Positions 1 to 7,881 of a stretch of 64,000 nucleotides of DNA are shown here, in pieces. The DNA is from Bacillota bacterium (lineage in GTDB: Bacteria > Bacillota > Clostridia > Christensenellales > SZUA-584): positions 57,183 through 121,182 of the forward strand of contig JAEYPO010000016.1 in the NCBI GenBank assembly GCA_023410595.1. The letters run 5' to 3'. Position numbers and translations under genes: made by a program. The notes under the pieces are model-generated. The model saw nothing but the letters and a program-made list of their open reading frames with translations, had not been told where the DNA came from and ran no database searches. How positions within the stretch are numbered: position 1 is the stretch's first letter; every line of letters begins with the position of its first letter.

Positions 1-316
1 GCCGCGTGCGGCGTTCATTGATAATGTGTACGCCGACAAAGAGGGGTATTTAAGCGAAGTGGATTGCCGGGCTCTGGGCACCGCAGCCAGCCTGCTGGGC
101 GCGGGACGCATCAAAAAGGACGACAGCATTGATTTGTCCGTTGGGTTTATAATGAAGAAGCGCATAGGCGACCGCATAAACAGGGGCGATAAGCTCTGCG
201 AGGTGCACGCAAACGACAAGTATAAGCTGGAGCAGGCAAAGCGCGATATATCAAATTGTATTACGATAACGCACGAGACGACAAGCCCCGTGCTTATATA
301 TGAGTATATAGCATGA
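1..316 (+). CDS. pdp: Pyrimidine-nucleoside phosphorylase, C-terminal part (cut by window edge)
   Basis: The frame is open from base 2 and ends with TGA at 314-316, so only about the last 104 residues are present. They match the C-terminal PYNP_C domain of pyrimidine-nucleoside and thymidine phosphorylases. The diagnostic parts are a GYLSEVD strand, the LLGAGR turn, a DSIDLSVGF segment, and a GDRINRGDKLCEVHAND stretch of the biotinyl/lipoyl-like hammerhead fold. The enzyme cleaves uridine, deoxyuridine or thymidine with phosphate to free the base, as part of pyrimidine salvage in the cytoplasm. The GTG at 26 is an internal valine codon, not the start. The catalytic and phosphate-binding parts lie outside the window, so pdp and deoA cannot be told apart with certainty. 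Confidence 0.85.
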   Translation, partial: PRAAFIDNVYADKEGYLSEVDCRALGTAASLLGAGRIKKDDSIDLSVGFIMKKRIGDRINRGDKLCEVHANDKYKLEQAKRDISNCITITHETTSPVLIYEYIA

Positions 317-333
317 TATTGGCGGGCATGTTC

Positions 334-342
334 TGTGGATAA
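334..342 (-). promoter_or_regulatory. DnaA box, perfect TTATCCACA
   Basis: The plus strand reads TGTGGATAA, the exact complement of the consensus DnaA box. A second site with one mismatch (GGTGGATAA) follows at 355-363, and GTGGACAA lies between them. They are 2 kb upstream of dnaA and may be an outlying part of the origin or a DnaA-titrating site. The match is seen; the role is inferred. Confidence 0.6.
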
Positions 343-628
343 CGTGGACAATTCGGTGGATAACCTTGCGTTTACGCGTGCATAACCGCCATAATACTCT
401 ATTATTCGCCAAAATATCACACGTCGGCCGTTTATTTCTCTCCGGCTGACATCGGCTATATAGGGGTAAAAAAACAGCAGACATAACGTTTTTTTCCTTA
501 AAGTATGCAATACTAACGAAAACTAAAGAAAAACGGACATAATCCTATGAATATTAATATTTATTTAATATTTCCGTAATAAACTAAACAGATTATTCAT
601 TTCGGCGCTTTTCGGCTTTGTTTACAAA

Positions 629-658
629 TTGATAACATGCCAAAGTAAGGTTTATACT
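629..658 (+). promoter_or_regulatory. Candidate sigma-A promoter for the NlpC/P60 gene
   Basis: TTGATA at 629-634 and TATACT at 653-658 are separated by 18 bases, 27 bases before the ATG at 686. The ribosome site is a GGGG run just before the start. The -35 and -10 boxes are each close to consensus, but the call rests on pattern alone. Confidence 0.45.
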
Positions 659-685
659 TGAATCATACTGTAAAAAGGGGCTGCT

Positions 686-1888
686 ATGAGTAAAAGGCTG
701 GTTACGTGCTTTCTTTCGATTATCCTTGCGCTGATTCTTTTTCCTTCCGGCGCGTTAGCTACCGATAGATACGAAATACTTAAACTTGGCGATCAGGACG
801 AATATGTTGAGCAGCTTCAGGAACGGCTTCTGGAGCTTGGATATATGACCGGCAAAGCGACCGGTTATTTTGGTACGGTAACGCAGCGCGCCGTAATGGA
901 GTATCAGAAAGACAAGGGTCTCGCAATAGACGGCAAGGCAGGCCCCAAGACGCTGTCTTCGCTGATGGGCAAAGGCTTTTCGCTGCCGCCCGGCAGGCTT
1001 GTCACGCAAAACAAAGCAAGCGAGGTGGGCCCCGGTGACAGAGGCGACGAAGTGGTAAGCATACAGCAGCGCCTTAAAGACCTTGAATGTTACGAATATT
1101 CCAGCATAACGGGATTTTATGGGCCGGTTACCGAGCAGGCGCTCGCGCGGTTTCAACGTACGAACGGGCTTGACGAGACGGGTGTGGCGGACATAAAGAC
1201 CTCCTCGCTGCTTTTTTCGGAAGACGCTAAATACTTCTGCATCTACCCGGGCGACAGGGGCGACGACGTTTCGGCGCTGCAGAAGCGGCTTTCTGAGCTG
1301 GGATATTACACTTTCGGCAGAATAACGGGATATTTCGGCCCGGTGACGGAACAGGCATTAATGGAATTTCAGGCGCAAAGCGGCATTTCCGTGGACGCGA
1401 AGGCGGGCAAAAACACCCGGTCGATTCTTTACTCCGGTTCGGCCGCAGCATGGGACGGCAAAGACAGGGTGGCTGGCAAGCCCGCTGCCGAAAAGAGTGA
1501 AGAAGCCGTCGACAGGATGCTGAATTTTGCAAAACAGCAGCTCGGTAAAAAGTATTCGTACTCCTCGGAAGGCCCGGCGGCTTTCGACTGTTCGGGGCTC
1601 GTGTATTACGTGCTTAAGTATATGGGCATATCTACGGCAAGGTACAGCGCGAGCGGATTTTCGGGTGTGGACAGTTGGATAAGGATATCGAACAAAAACG
1701 CGCTGCAGCCCGGGGATCTTTTGTTCTTCAAGTCGGACAAAAGCGAGCGCATTTCTCACACCGGCATATATTTGAGCGGCGGGGAGTTCATCAACGCAAG
1801 CTCCAGCGACGGGCAGGTAAAGATAAGCTCGCTCGAAGGATATTACGACAGGAATTTTAAGCTGGCGAGAAGAGTGAGCTTCAATTAA
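686..1888 (+). CDS. Secreted NlpC/P60 peptidoglycan hydrolase with three PG-binding domains
   Basis: The 400-residue protein starts with a signal peptide (about residues 1-25, basic MSKR then a hydrophobic run ending ALA). Three PG_binding_1 repeats follow, at roughly 30-95, 110-180 and 185-250, each with the L-x-LGY...G-x-(F/Y)GPVTEQAL pattern. After a linker comes an NlpC/P60 endopeptidase domain (about 270-400). The catalytic cysteine is Cys302 in FDCSGLV and the histidine is His358 in SHTGIYL. The family cleaves stem peptides of peptidoglycan outside the cell, so a role in wall turnover, separation or spore-coat remodelling is likely. It is transcribed alone between the phosphorylase gene and the origin region, an unusual position for a wall hydrolase. 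A weak hairpin terminator follows. Confidence 0.9.
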   Translation: MSKRLVTCFLSIILALILFPSGALATDRYEILKLGDQDEYVEQLQERLLELGYMTGKATGYFGTVTQRAVMEYQKDKGLAIDGKAGPKTLSSLMGKGFSLPPGRLVTQNKASEVGPGDRGDEVVSIQQRLKDLECYEYSSITGFYGPVTEQALARFQRTNGLDETGVADIKTSSLLFSEDAKYFCIYPGDRGDDVSALQKRLSELGYYTFGRITGYFGPVTEQALMEFQAQSGISVDAKAGKNTRSILYSGSAAAWDGKDRVAGKPAAEKSEEAVDRMLNFAKQQLGKKYSYSSEGPAAFDCSGLVYYVLKYMGISTARYSASGFSGVDSWIRISNKNALQPGDLLFFKSDKSERISHTGIYLSGGEFINASSSDGQVKISSLEGYYDRNFKLARRVSFN

Positions 1889-1923
1889 GAAAGCGCATTG
1901 CCATACCGAAAAACATTTTTGTT

Positions 1924-1957
1924 ATCCCCGTTAAAATAAAATATCCGGGGTTTTTTT
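1924..1957 (+). terminator. Hairpin with T-run after the NlpC/P60 gene
   Basis: CCCCG and CGGGG arms (about 1926-1930 and 1946-1950) flank a 15-base AT-rich loop and are followed by a run of seven T. The stem is short, so termination may be leaky toward dnaA. Confidence 0.5.
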
Positions 1958-2145
1958 ATCCACTTAATATACACAATTATGGACTTAATAAGATTAAGCA
2001 ATTCGCAGACGCACGCGCTAAACGCTGCAAAGCGGCAGTATTATTCGTACATCAGTAAATACGAATAATTTTTATGTGGAAAGCGTGTGGATGTGGATAA
2101 TGTGGAAAGAAATACGTACTGAAAATAATTAAAAACGTGGACAAA
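1956..2145. other. oriC: Origin region upstream of dnaA (DnaA-box cluster)
   Basis: This is the core of the 457-base gene-free stretch between the NlpC/P60 gene and dnaA. It contains TTATCCACT at 1956-1964 (one mismatch), a perfect box on the minus strand at 2092-2100, box-like TGTGGAAAG at 2101-2109, a GTGTGGATG at 2085-2093, and CGTGGACAA at 2136-2144. The stretch from 2060 to 2145 is dense with these sites on one strand and is AT-rich. That is the pattern of the incAB part of a Firmicutes bipartite origin. Origin activity is inferred from position and motifs. Confidence 0.75.
2092..2100 (-). promoter_or_regulatory. DnaA box, perfect
   Basis: TGTGGATAA on the plus strand is an exact consensus match on the minus strand. 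It is flanked directly on both sides by degenerate copies, suggesting cooperative DnaA binding 245 bases ahead of dnaA. Confidence 0.75.
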
Positions 2146-2344
2146 GTTTGTACCAGTGATGCTATTGTGAGGGCAGAATTATTGTGATAGAATATACGAA
2201 GTTAGGGGTGATATGTTTATCCGTATTCGGATAGCTTCGCGGAAACAGCGGAAGAACGTCATTAAAGCAAGCAAAAACGGCCTTTCTTTCGCTTTTCACA
2301 TTTTACAGCATATTTTCCGCTAAATATTTCTGAGGTGCTTTTTT

Positions 2345-2353
2345 TGTGGATAC
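2345..2353 (-). promoter_or_regulatory. DnaA-box-like site over the dnaA start codon
   Basis: TGTGGATAC differs from the consensus complement at the last base and contains the GTG start codon of dnaA. DnaA bound here could limit its own expression, as DnaA autoregulation is well known. The overlap could also be chance, because GTGGAT simply encodes Met-Asp. Confidence 0.35.
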
Positions 2354-3701
2354 TTTTTTGATACTTTGGGAAAAAGCTTTGGAAATACTGAAGCAAGACC
2401 TGGTCAGCGTGAGGTACGACACGTGGATAAAAACACTGTCTCCGGTGAAGAAATCCGATGGAATCTATTATTTTCAGACACTCAACCCCATACATAAAGA
2501 GCTTGTCGAAAAAAGTTACCGTAACATCATAATAAACGCCATGGACATGGCGATGCAGTCTTTAGGGCTCGACGTTGAAAACATCAGCGTCGTGTTTCTC
2601 GATACCGAAGAAGCTGCGAAAATAAAGCAGCCGCAGTCTTTAGGCGATTCTTCTTCAATAAAAACCACGCTCAATCCCACATATACTTTTGACTCGTTTG
2701 TCGTTGGCTCGTCTAACGAGTTCGCGCACGCTGCCGCCGTCGCGGTCGCGGAAAATCCCGGGCGAACATACAATCCTCTGTTCATATACGGCAAGACAGG
2801 GCTTGGCAAGACACACTTGATGCAGGCAATAGCCAACCATATATCTGAGAACAAGGAAAGCTATACGGTAATGTTCGTAAAGAGCGAGCCGTTTTTAAAT
2901 GACCTCATACACGCGATAAGGACTTCAAAAACCGAAGAATTCCGCAAAAGGTACAGAAAAGCGGACGTGCTGCTCATTGACGATATACAGTTCATAGCCG
3001 GCAAAGAGAGTACGCAGGAGGAATTTTTCCATACTTTCAATGATCTGCACGAGAACAACAAACAGATCATACTTTCTTCCGACAAGCCGCCGAAGGAGAT
3101 ACCGCTCTTAGAGGAACGGCTGCAGTCGCGGTTTGAGGGCGGCCTCATAGCCGACATACAGCCGCCGAACTACGAAACTAAGCTTGCGATACTTATTAAA
3201 AAAGCAAAAGACATAGCCGCGCGCGACGGGTTTAAGTATGAAATAAACCAGGAGATATTGGATCTTATAGCGACGAAGGTGTCTTCCAATATACGCTCGC
3301 TTGAAGGCGCGCTCAACAAGATAATAGCTTATACCGTGCTTAACGGCAGAACGCCCAACGTAATAGAAGCGGAGATTGCTATACGCGATTTTCTTACCAC
3401 AACGACGACGAAGAAGATATCCGCAAAGCAGATACTGCAGCTTGTGTGCGAGTATTACGAGATATCCGAAGACGAGATAACGAGCAACAAAAAGAATCAG
3501 AACATAGCTTACCCGCGGCAGATAGCGATGTTTTTAACGCGCAAGCTAATGGACATGTCGTATAAATCCATAGCCGAGATGTACGGCAAGAGCGATCATA
3601 CGACCGTAAAGCACGCGTACGATAAAATAGAGCGCGAGCTCAAGAAAAATCTTGAGGTAAGGACGCTTGTGGATGACTTCATCGCAAAGCTGCGCGAATA
3701 G
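2346..3701 (+). CDS. dnaA: Chromosomal replication initiator DnaA
   Basis: DnaA binds DnaA boxes, melts the origin and loads the replicative helicase. The 451-residue protein has the usual four domains: an N-terminal helicase/DnaB-interaction domain (1 to about 80, W8 and W27 visible), a short linker, the AAA+ ATPase (from about 110) and the C-terminal box-binding helix-turn-helix. Walker A is GKTGLGKT at 149-156, Walker B is VLLIDD ending at 213, and the DNA-binding signature is DHTTVKHAYDKIE near residue 420. Translation starts at GTG 2346; a GAGGTG ribosome site lies about 8 bases upstream. Domain II is short compared with many Firmicutes. It sits directly upstream of a DnaA-trio element and dnaN. 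Confidence 0.98.
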   Translation: MDTFLILWEKALEILKQDLVSVRYDTWIKTLSPVKKSDGIYYFQTLNPIHKELVEKSYRNIIINAMDMAMQSLGLDVENISVVFLDTEEAAKIKQPQSLGDSSSIKTTLNPTYTFDSFVVGSSNEFAHAAAVAVAENPGRTYNPLFIYGKTGLGKTHLMQAIANHISENKESYTVMFVKSEPFLNDLIHAIRTSKTEEFRKRYRKADVLLIDDIQFIAGKESTQEEFFHTFNDLHENNKQIILSSDKPPKEIPLLEERLQSRFEGGLIADIQPPNYETKLAILIKKAKDIAARDGFKYEINQEILDLIATKVSSNIRSLEGALNKIIAYTVLNGRTPNVIEAEIAIRDFLTTTTTKKISAKQILQLVCEYYEISEDEITSNKKNQNIAYPRQIAMFLTRKLMDMSYKSIAEMYGKSDHTTVKHAYDKIERELKKNLEVRTLVDDFIAKLRE

Positions 3702-3945
3702 TGGACAGGCTGTTTACAAAGGTGGATTAAGATCATTAAGCCAAAAGAAGTTTTGCACGCGTTTTAATATGCTCATACACGGTGTGTGCAAAAAAACTGT
3801 GCGGCAGAAAACATAGAAAGCTCTCTTTCCATGCGGCTTAAATGGGTTGTCCACGCTATATACATTACTACTATTACTGTTACTACTTAATAAACAAGTG
3901 GAAATATAATTACACAACAATGAACTTACTTTCAAGGAGAACGGA
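3702..3945. other. dnaA-dnaN spacer holding the second half of the origin
   Basis: The 244-base spacer has box-like sites just after dnaA (GTGGACAGG near 3702, GGTGGATTA at 3720-3728), then a TTGTCCACG box and DnaA-trios described separately, then an AT-rich run up to the ribosome site of dnaN. A minus-strand open frame covering it has no ribosome site and is judged meaningless. Confidence 0.6.
3847..3893 (+). other. Basal unwinding element: DnaA box plus DnaA-trios
   Basis: TTGTCCACG at 3847-3855 is a degenerate DnaA box. After a nine-base spacer, 3865-3888 reads as eight successive triplets (TTA CTA CTA TTA CTG, then TTA CTA CTT). On the complementary strand, read 3' to 5', these are A/G-A-T/A triplets, with one exception (GAC). 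This matches the DnaA-trio motif described in Bacillus subtilis, where DnaA grips single-stranded DNA during opening. Orientation (box, trios, then an AT-rich run toward dnaN) and location (dnaA-dnaN gap) are also as in B. subtilis. Confidence 0.8.
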
Positions 3946-5049
3946 ATGAAACTGGTCTGTGAAAAGAACGAACTTCAGAAAAACGTAAATATTGTGACAA
4001 AGGCCGTAGCGCCCAAGTCGCCCGTATATGTGCTCGAAGGTGTATATATAAAAGCCGAAGACAAAGGGATAACGATGTTTGGCAGCGACGGCACGCTTTC
4101 CATAAAGTGCTCTTTGGAGGCGACCGTACTCGAGCCTGGAGATATAGTGCTGCCCGCGAGGCTGCTTGCAGAAATACTCGCCAAGTTTGAAGACTGCGAG
4201 ATATCGATGTATACGGAAGGCAATAACATGATAATGCAGTGCGGCCATTCCACGACGACGCTGTGTTATATGGACCCGTCCTCTTACCCCGCGTTCCCGG
4301 CCTGCGACAGGACAAAGGGAGTTACTGCGTTTTCCAATCAGATAGTTTCAATGATAGACCAGACGGTGTTCGCGACGTCGGTGAGCGAAGACAAGCCCAT
4401 ACTTACGGGAATACTGCTTGAATTCGAAAGTGAAAAGCTTAAAATGGTGGCGCTCGACGGCTACCGTCTCGCCGTAAGGCAGGAAAGGATACAGTCGGGG
4501 ACGGACGCGGGTGAAGTCGTTGTGCCCTCAAGGTCGATGCGCGAGATAGCGCGCATACTGCCCGAGGAAGAGGAGACAGTTAAGCTTTATGCGGGCGACA
4601 GCCTTGTTACCGTCGTTTGCGGCGATATAGAGATAGCGACGAGAGTGCTTCAGGGCGACTATGTAAAATACAAAAACATACTGCCCACGGAACATACGAC
4701 GAGGGTAATTATAAACACGCTTAATTTTTTAAGCAGCCTCGAGCGGGCGAGCATACTGGCGAGGCAGTCGAAGACTAACCTTGTCAACCTCTCCATGGAG
4801 GGCTCGCTGATGACTATAACGTCGGATTCTGAGATAGGCAAGGCGCGCGAAGAGGTGGATATTGCTCTTACTGGAAAGAGCCTCGATATATCGTTCAACT
4901 CGCGATACCTGCTGGATGTTTTAAAAGAGGTAAAGGACGACGAGATAGTGCTCGATTTGAATACAAATATAAGCCCGTGCATGATACACCCTGTGCAGGG
5001 CGGCAGCTTTTTGTATCTCGTACTGCCTGTGAAAACGAGCAATGGCTGA
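3946..5049 (+). CDS. dnaN: DNA polymerase III beta sliding clamp
   Basis: The 367-residue protein is the ring-shaped processivity clamp, a dimer of three-domain subunits around DNA. Recognisable segments are MKLVCEKNEL at the start, PVYVLEGVYIKAED in domain I, LDGYRLAVRQE with the PSRSMREIARIL segment in domain II, and MIHPVQGG...LVLPVKT at the C terminus that forms the protein-binding cleft. Its length is typical. The ATG follows an AAGGAG ribosome site. A hairpin terminator lies right after the gene, so it is not co-transcribed with recF, which is missing from its usual place here. Confidence 0.98.
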   Translation: MKLVCEKNELQKNVNIVTKAVAPKSPVYVLEGVYIKAEDKGITMFGSDGTLSIKCSLEATVLEPGDIVLPARLLAEILAKFEDCEISMYTEGNNMIMQCGHSTTTLCYMDPSSYPAFPACDRTKGVTAFSNQIVSMIDQTVFATSVSEDKPILTGILLEFESEKLKMVALDGYRLAVRQERIQSGTDAGEVVVPSRSMREIARILPEEEETVKLYAGDSLVTVVCGDIEIATRVLQGDYVKYKNILPTEHTTRVIINTLNFLSSLERASILARQSKTNLVNLSMEGSLMTITSDSEIGKAREEVDIALTGKSLDISFNSRYLLDVLKEVKDDEIVLDLNTNISPCMIHPVQGGSFLYLVLPVKTSNG

Positions 5050-5065
5050 TAGTATGAAATTACTC

Positions 5066-5092
5066 AAGGCTCTCTTTTAAGAGGGCCTTTTA
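5066..5092 (+). terminator. Terminator of dnaN
   Basis: A nine-pair stem with one G-T pair (AAGGCTCTC against GAGGGCCTT) encloses a TTTTAA loop and is followed by a short TTTTA tract. Confidence 0.65.
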
Positions 5093-5491
5093 CATTGATA
5101 TAAAAGCGGGCGGACAGTGACGGTCCTCTATTCGTATGGGCAATAAACTTCACTGACGTTCGTTTATCACCTCATACCATACAGCTAACGCTAGTCACAG
5201 AACATTCATCTCGCTTTATCCGCCACTGGCGGCGCTTGCTTACGGTTCCGCCCCTATGGATATTAAACAACCACTATTTAATAACTTTATATAAAATAGC
5301 ACCTCATCCGGCGTTTAGCGCCGCCTTCACCTTTAGGAGAAGGCTTATGACGTAATATATTTTTTTCAAATGAATTGGGGATTGTCTAAAGAAAAAGAAA
5401 GTTATAGTATATAATCGGCATGTTTGTAATTAATTATCATTAACGTTACTTTTATTTGATGATTTACTAATAACGATTTTAGGAGAGTTAG
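5093..5491. other. Gene-free stretch with decayed repeat remnants
   Basis: No gene is supported here. Near 5305-5350 is a fragment (CACCTCATCCGGCG, then CCTTCACCTTTAGGAGAAGG) resembling the palindromic intergenic repeats at 19.7 and 29.4 kb. Base composition shifts to strongly AT-rich at about 5350, marking the left edge of the foreign-looking lipoprotein segment. Confidence 0.45.
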
Positions 5492-6880
5492 ATGAAAAAG
5501 ATAAAACTTATTTATACGGTATTAGTTATTATGTTAATAATGACTGCATGTCGGTCTACGCCGGAAGAACCGATTGTAATAGATAAAGGTGATGACAATA
5601 TGGATTTTGTACAAAGCAATTCCATAAGTACTTCTATAAGCAGCCAATATCCGTCTAGCTGGACGGAGAAAATACAGAACAACGAAGGATCAGACTTTAT
5701 AGATATAAATGCGACGGTTAAATTTCCTGCTATCAACTCAATACCGATAATTTGTGTGAAGCCTCATGCATTCTCACAGGGAGAAGTAGAAAATCTTGTA
5801 CAATATTTTTCTCAAGGAAAACCTCTTTATTCAACAGATGAAACTATGACAAAATCAGATATTGAGATGCACGTAATTGAGTTAAGGGGGATTCTTGAAG
5901 AGGCAAAGGATGGGAATGAAGACTTGGGCACACCTGAAGAAATACAGAAACAGATTGATTCACTTGAAGAGCAATATGAGAATGCTCCTGAAACACGAAA
6001 TAATACCATAGTTGATTCAACGTTGAAAATACAGCCCGGAACTTCAAGAGAAGTACTGGATGTGGCTATTGACATAAGTAACGGTGAATATGCAAGAATA
6101 AGCCTAATTAATTGCAATGAATCTAATTATAATACCGTTTTTACTTATCAAAATGGTCAATTATATAAACCGGTGGAAGAGTTATATGGAAAAGACGCTG
6201 AAGGACTAAATACTACACTTATTAAAGCCACTCAAGAGGCAGAAGCAATGTTAAAAAATTTGGGCATAGTTGAATATGAAGCTGTTTCAATAGAGACAGG
6301 TGCAAAGCAATTAAACTCAGATAGTCTTGATCTAGAACAGCAAGGCTATATTATTAAATATAGGTTGAAGAAAAATGATTTAATGTATTTATTTTGTGAA
6401 GGACGAGATTACACCGGTATTACTATTGATGAAAAAACGGGCTTTTATGTATATGAAAGTACTAGAGAAATCGTAGAAGAATTTGCACCGACTTGGAGCA
6501 TCAGCGAAATAAGCATTAATATTGATGACTCTGGTGTAACATTTTTTAACTGGAATAATCCTGTTGAAATTGTTGAAAGCATAAGTGATAATGTAGGTCT
6601 TTTGCCTTTTAATGAAGTACAGCGAATTTTTACTCAGCAAATGAAGTCTGCTTATATATATAATAGCAATGGCTTGTTATATCATGTTGACAAGATTGAG
6701 CTTGGTTTGGCAGCAACAGCCCATAAAGATAATATCGGACAATTTCTAATGGTTCCAGTTTGGATTTTCTATGGATATTGCGAAGATACAAATATGCCGG
6801 ATGCATATCAAGAAGCAAAAACAAAGGGGTATACATCAATTTTAGTGTTAAATGCCGTCAACGGGAGCATAATTAAATAA
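5492..6880 (+). CDS. AT-rich lipoprotein of unknown function (DUF6034-like)
   Basis: The 462-residue protein begins with a lipoprotein signal: MKKIK, a hydrophobic stretch and Cys20 in IMTAC, so it is probably anchored to the outer face of the membrane. The rest is acidic and has no motif I recognise with confidence; the overall look resembles DUF6034 lipoproteins of Clostridia, from memory. The ribosome site is AGGAG. Base use is unlike its neighbours: one sampled 60-base line (6121-6180) has 16 G/C, against 33 in a sampled gyrA line, and the ATA preference of the core genes is much weaker. It stands alone between dnaN and a minus-strand gene. Recent horizontal acquisition is the simplest explanation. 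Confidence 0.7.
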   Translation: MKKIKLIYTVLVIMLIMTACRSTPEEPIVIDKGDDNMDFVQSNSISTSISSQYPSSWTEKIQNNEGSDFIDINATVKFPAINSIPIICVKPHAFSQGEVENLVQYFSQGKPLYSTDETMTKSDIEMHVIELRGILEEAKDGNEDLGTPEEIQKQIDSLEEQYENAPETRNNTIVDSTLKIQPGTSREVLDVAIDISNGEYARISLINCNESNYNTVFTYQNGQLYKPVEELYGKDAEGLNTTLIKATQEAEAMLKNLGIVEYEAVSIETGAKQLNSDSLDLEQQGYIIKYRLKKNDLMYLFCEGRDYTGITIDEKTGFYVYESTREIVEEFAPTWSISEISINIDDSGVTFFNWNNPVEIVESISDNVGLLPFNEVQRIFTQQMKSAYIYNSNGLLYHVDKIELGLAATAHKDNIGQFLMVPVWIFYGYCEDTNMPDAYQEAKTKGYTSILVLNAVNGSIIK

Positions 6881-6951
6881 TTAATATTTAGCCCATCCGA
6901 ACTTTTAAGCAATAAAAACGGTATAAGTCTTGCCACAGAATGAAATTCGTA

Positions 6952-7677
6952 TCAGTTGTCGTGATGTTCTTTTGACTTTAAGAATGTCCGCTCGAGCCAG
7001 CTTTTGAGGCGGTCTTCTATCAAGGGAGCGTATTTAATTGAGAGTATGAACACGACCACGGCGGCGCAGACTATAGCGATCCAGCCCCATTCGGGTATTT
7101 CTATCATGCCGGAGCCCAGCATAGCGGAAAACAGCAGGCCCCATGGGCGGGTCAGTATTACCAAGAGCGCGAAATACGGCACGCTCATCGCCGAAAGCCC
7201 CGCGAGCAGGCACAGCACGTCGTCAGGAAAAAACGGCATAATGAACATTATTATCAGTACGACCTTCTGCCGCGAAGACACGACCGTCATGTATTTTTCA
7301 ATCACAGTTTTGCCCACTATGCGCTCCACAAGCGGCTTGCCGAACAGCCTGCCCAGCAGAAAAGCTACTAAAGAGCCTAAAAAAATGGCGCCGGTAGATA
7401 TGAGAAACGCCGGAAAGAAACCGAACAGCATGCCGCCCGCGATCGTAGTGACGTTGCCGGGTATGGGCGACACAATTACCTGAAAGAATTGCAGCAGGAA
7501 AAACGCGAGCGGAGCGAGCGCGCCGAACGAGGCTACGTATTTGCGCACCTCTTCGTTGGATTCAAAAAGACGGAACCAGCCGGCCCCCTTGCCAATGTAA
7601 TAAAGTATTATGAGGGCCGCGACGAGAGCGACCAGCACGCAGCACCATATAATCTGCTTCTTAGTAAATTTTCTCAT
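6952..7677 (-). CDS. TVP38/TMEM64-family membrane protein (DedA-like, VTT domain)
   Basis: This 241-residue integral membrane protein has an N-terminal helix (about 10-30) and further hydrophobic segments. The VTT/SNARE-associated domain is seen in SPIPGNVTTIAGGMLFG and the following G-rich helix with FLLGRLFGKPLVERIVG. Members of this superfamily are thought to act in lipid scrambling or membrane homeostasis; no substrate can be assigned here. The C terminus is basic with a HHDN end. It is transcribed convergently with the lipoprotein gene and has no operon partner. Confidence 0.85.
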   Translation of the reverse strand: MRKFTKKQIIWCCVLVALVAALIILYYIGKGAGWFRLFESNEEVRKYVASFGALAPLAFFLLQFFQVIVSPIPGNVTTIAGGMLFGFFPAFLISTGAIFLGSLVAFLLGRLFGKPLVERIVGKTVIEKYMTVVSSRQKVVLIIMFIMPFFPDDVLCLLAGLSAMSVPYFALLVILTRPWGLLFSAMLGSGMIEIPEWGWIAIVCAAVVVFILSIKYAPLIEDRLKSWLERTFLKSKEHHDN

Positions 7678-7827
7678 GCAGACAGTATAACATATGCTAT
7701 GCTAAACTTTCACTATTTTTGTTTGCAGTAACAACGGGAAAGAGTCTTAAAATATAGTGTTACATTAAGAGGGCTATCAACGGTTGTCTCCCTTTGAGAT
7801 ATATGATGACTATTAAAATAAACAGAG

Positions 7828-7848
7828 AAGGCGCACACTGTGCGCCTT
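7828..7848 (-). terminator. Perfect palindrome downstream of purL
   Basis: A 21-base perfect palindrome (AAGGCGCACA either side of one C) lies 34 bases past the purL stop. On the minus strand it is followed by CTCTGTTTATTTT, consistent with an intrinsic terminator. Confidence 0.65.
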
Positions 7849-7881
7849 TCATATCCCTTCAGGCAAGGGAGGCATTAAAAA

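Larger units (their letters stand above)
317..685. other. Intergenic region with DnaA-box-like sites
   Basis: This 369-base gap holds no convincing gene. Near its start are a perfect DnaA box on the minus strand (334-342) and a one-mismatch copy (355-363). The right half (about 480-600) is very AT-rich. A candidate promoter for the next gene lies at 629-658. A short antisense frame here has no ribosome site or recognisable product. Confidence 0.6.

Noticed and set aside
3714..3935. A 73-codon minus-strand frame in the dnaA-dnaN gap
   Set aside because: It covers the DnaA box and DnaA-trios, has no ribosome site and no similarity I recognise.
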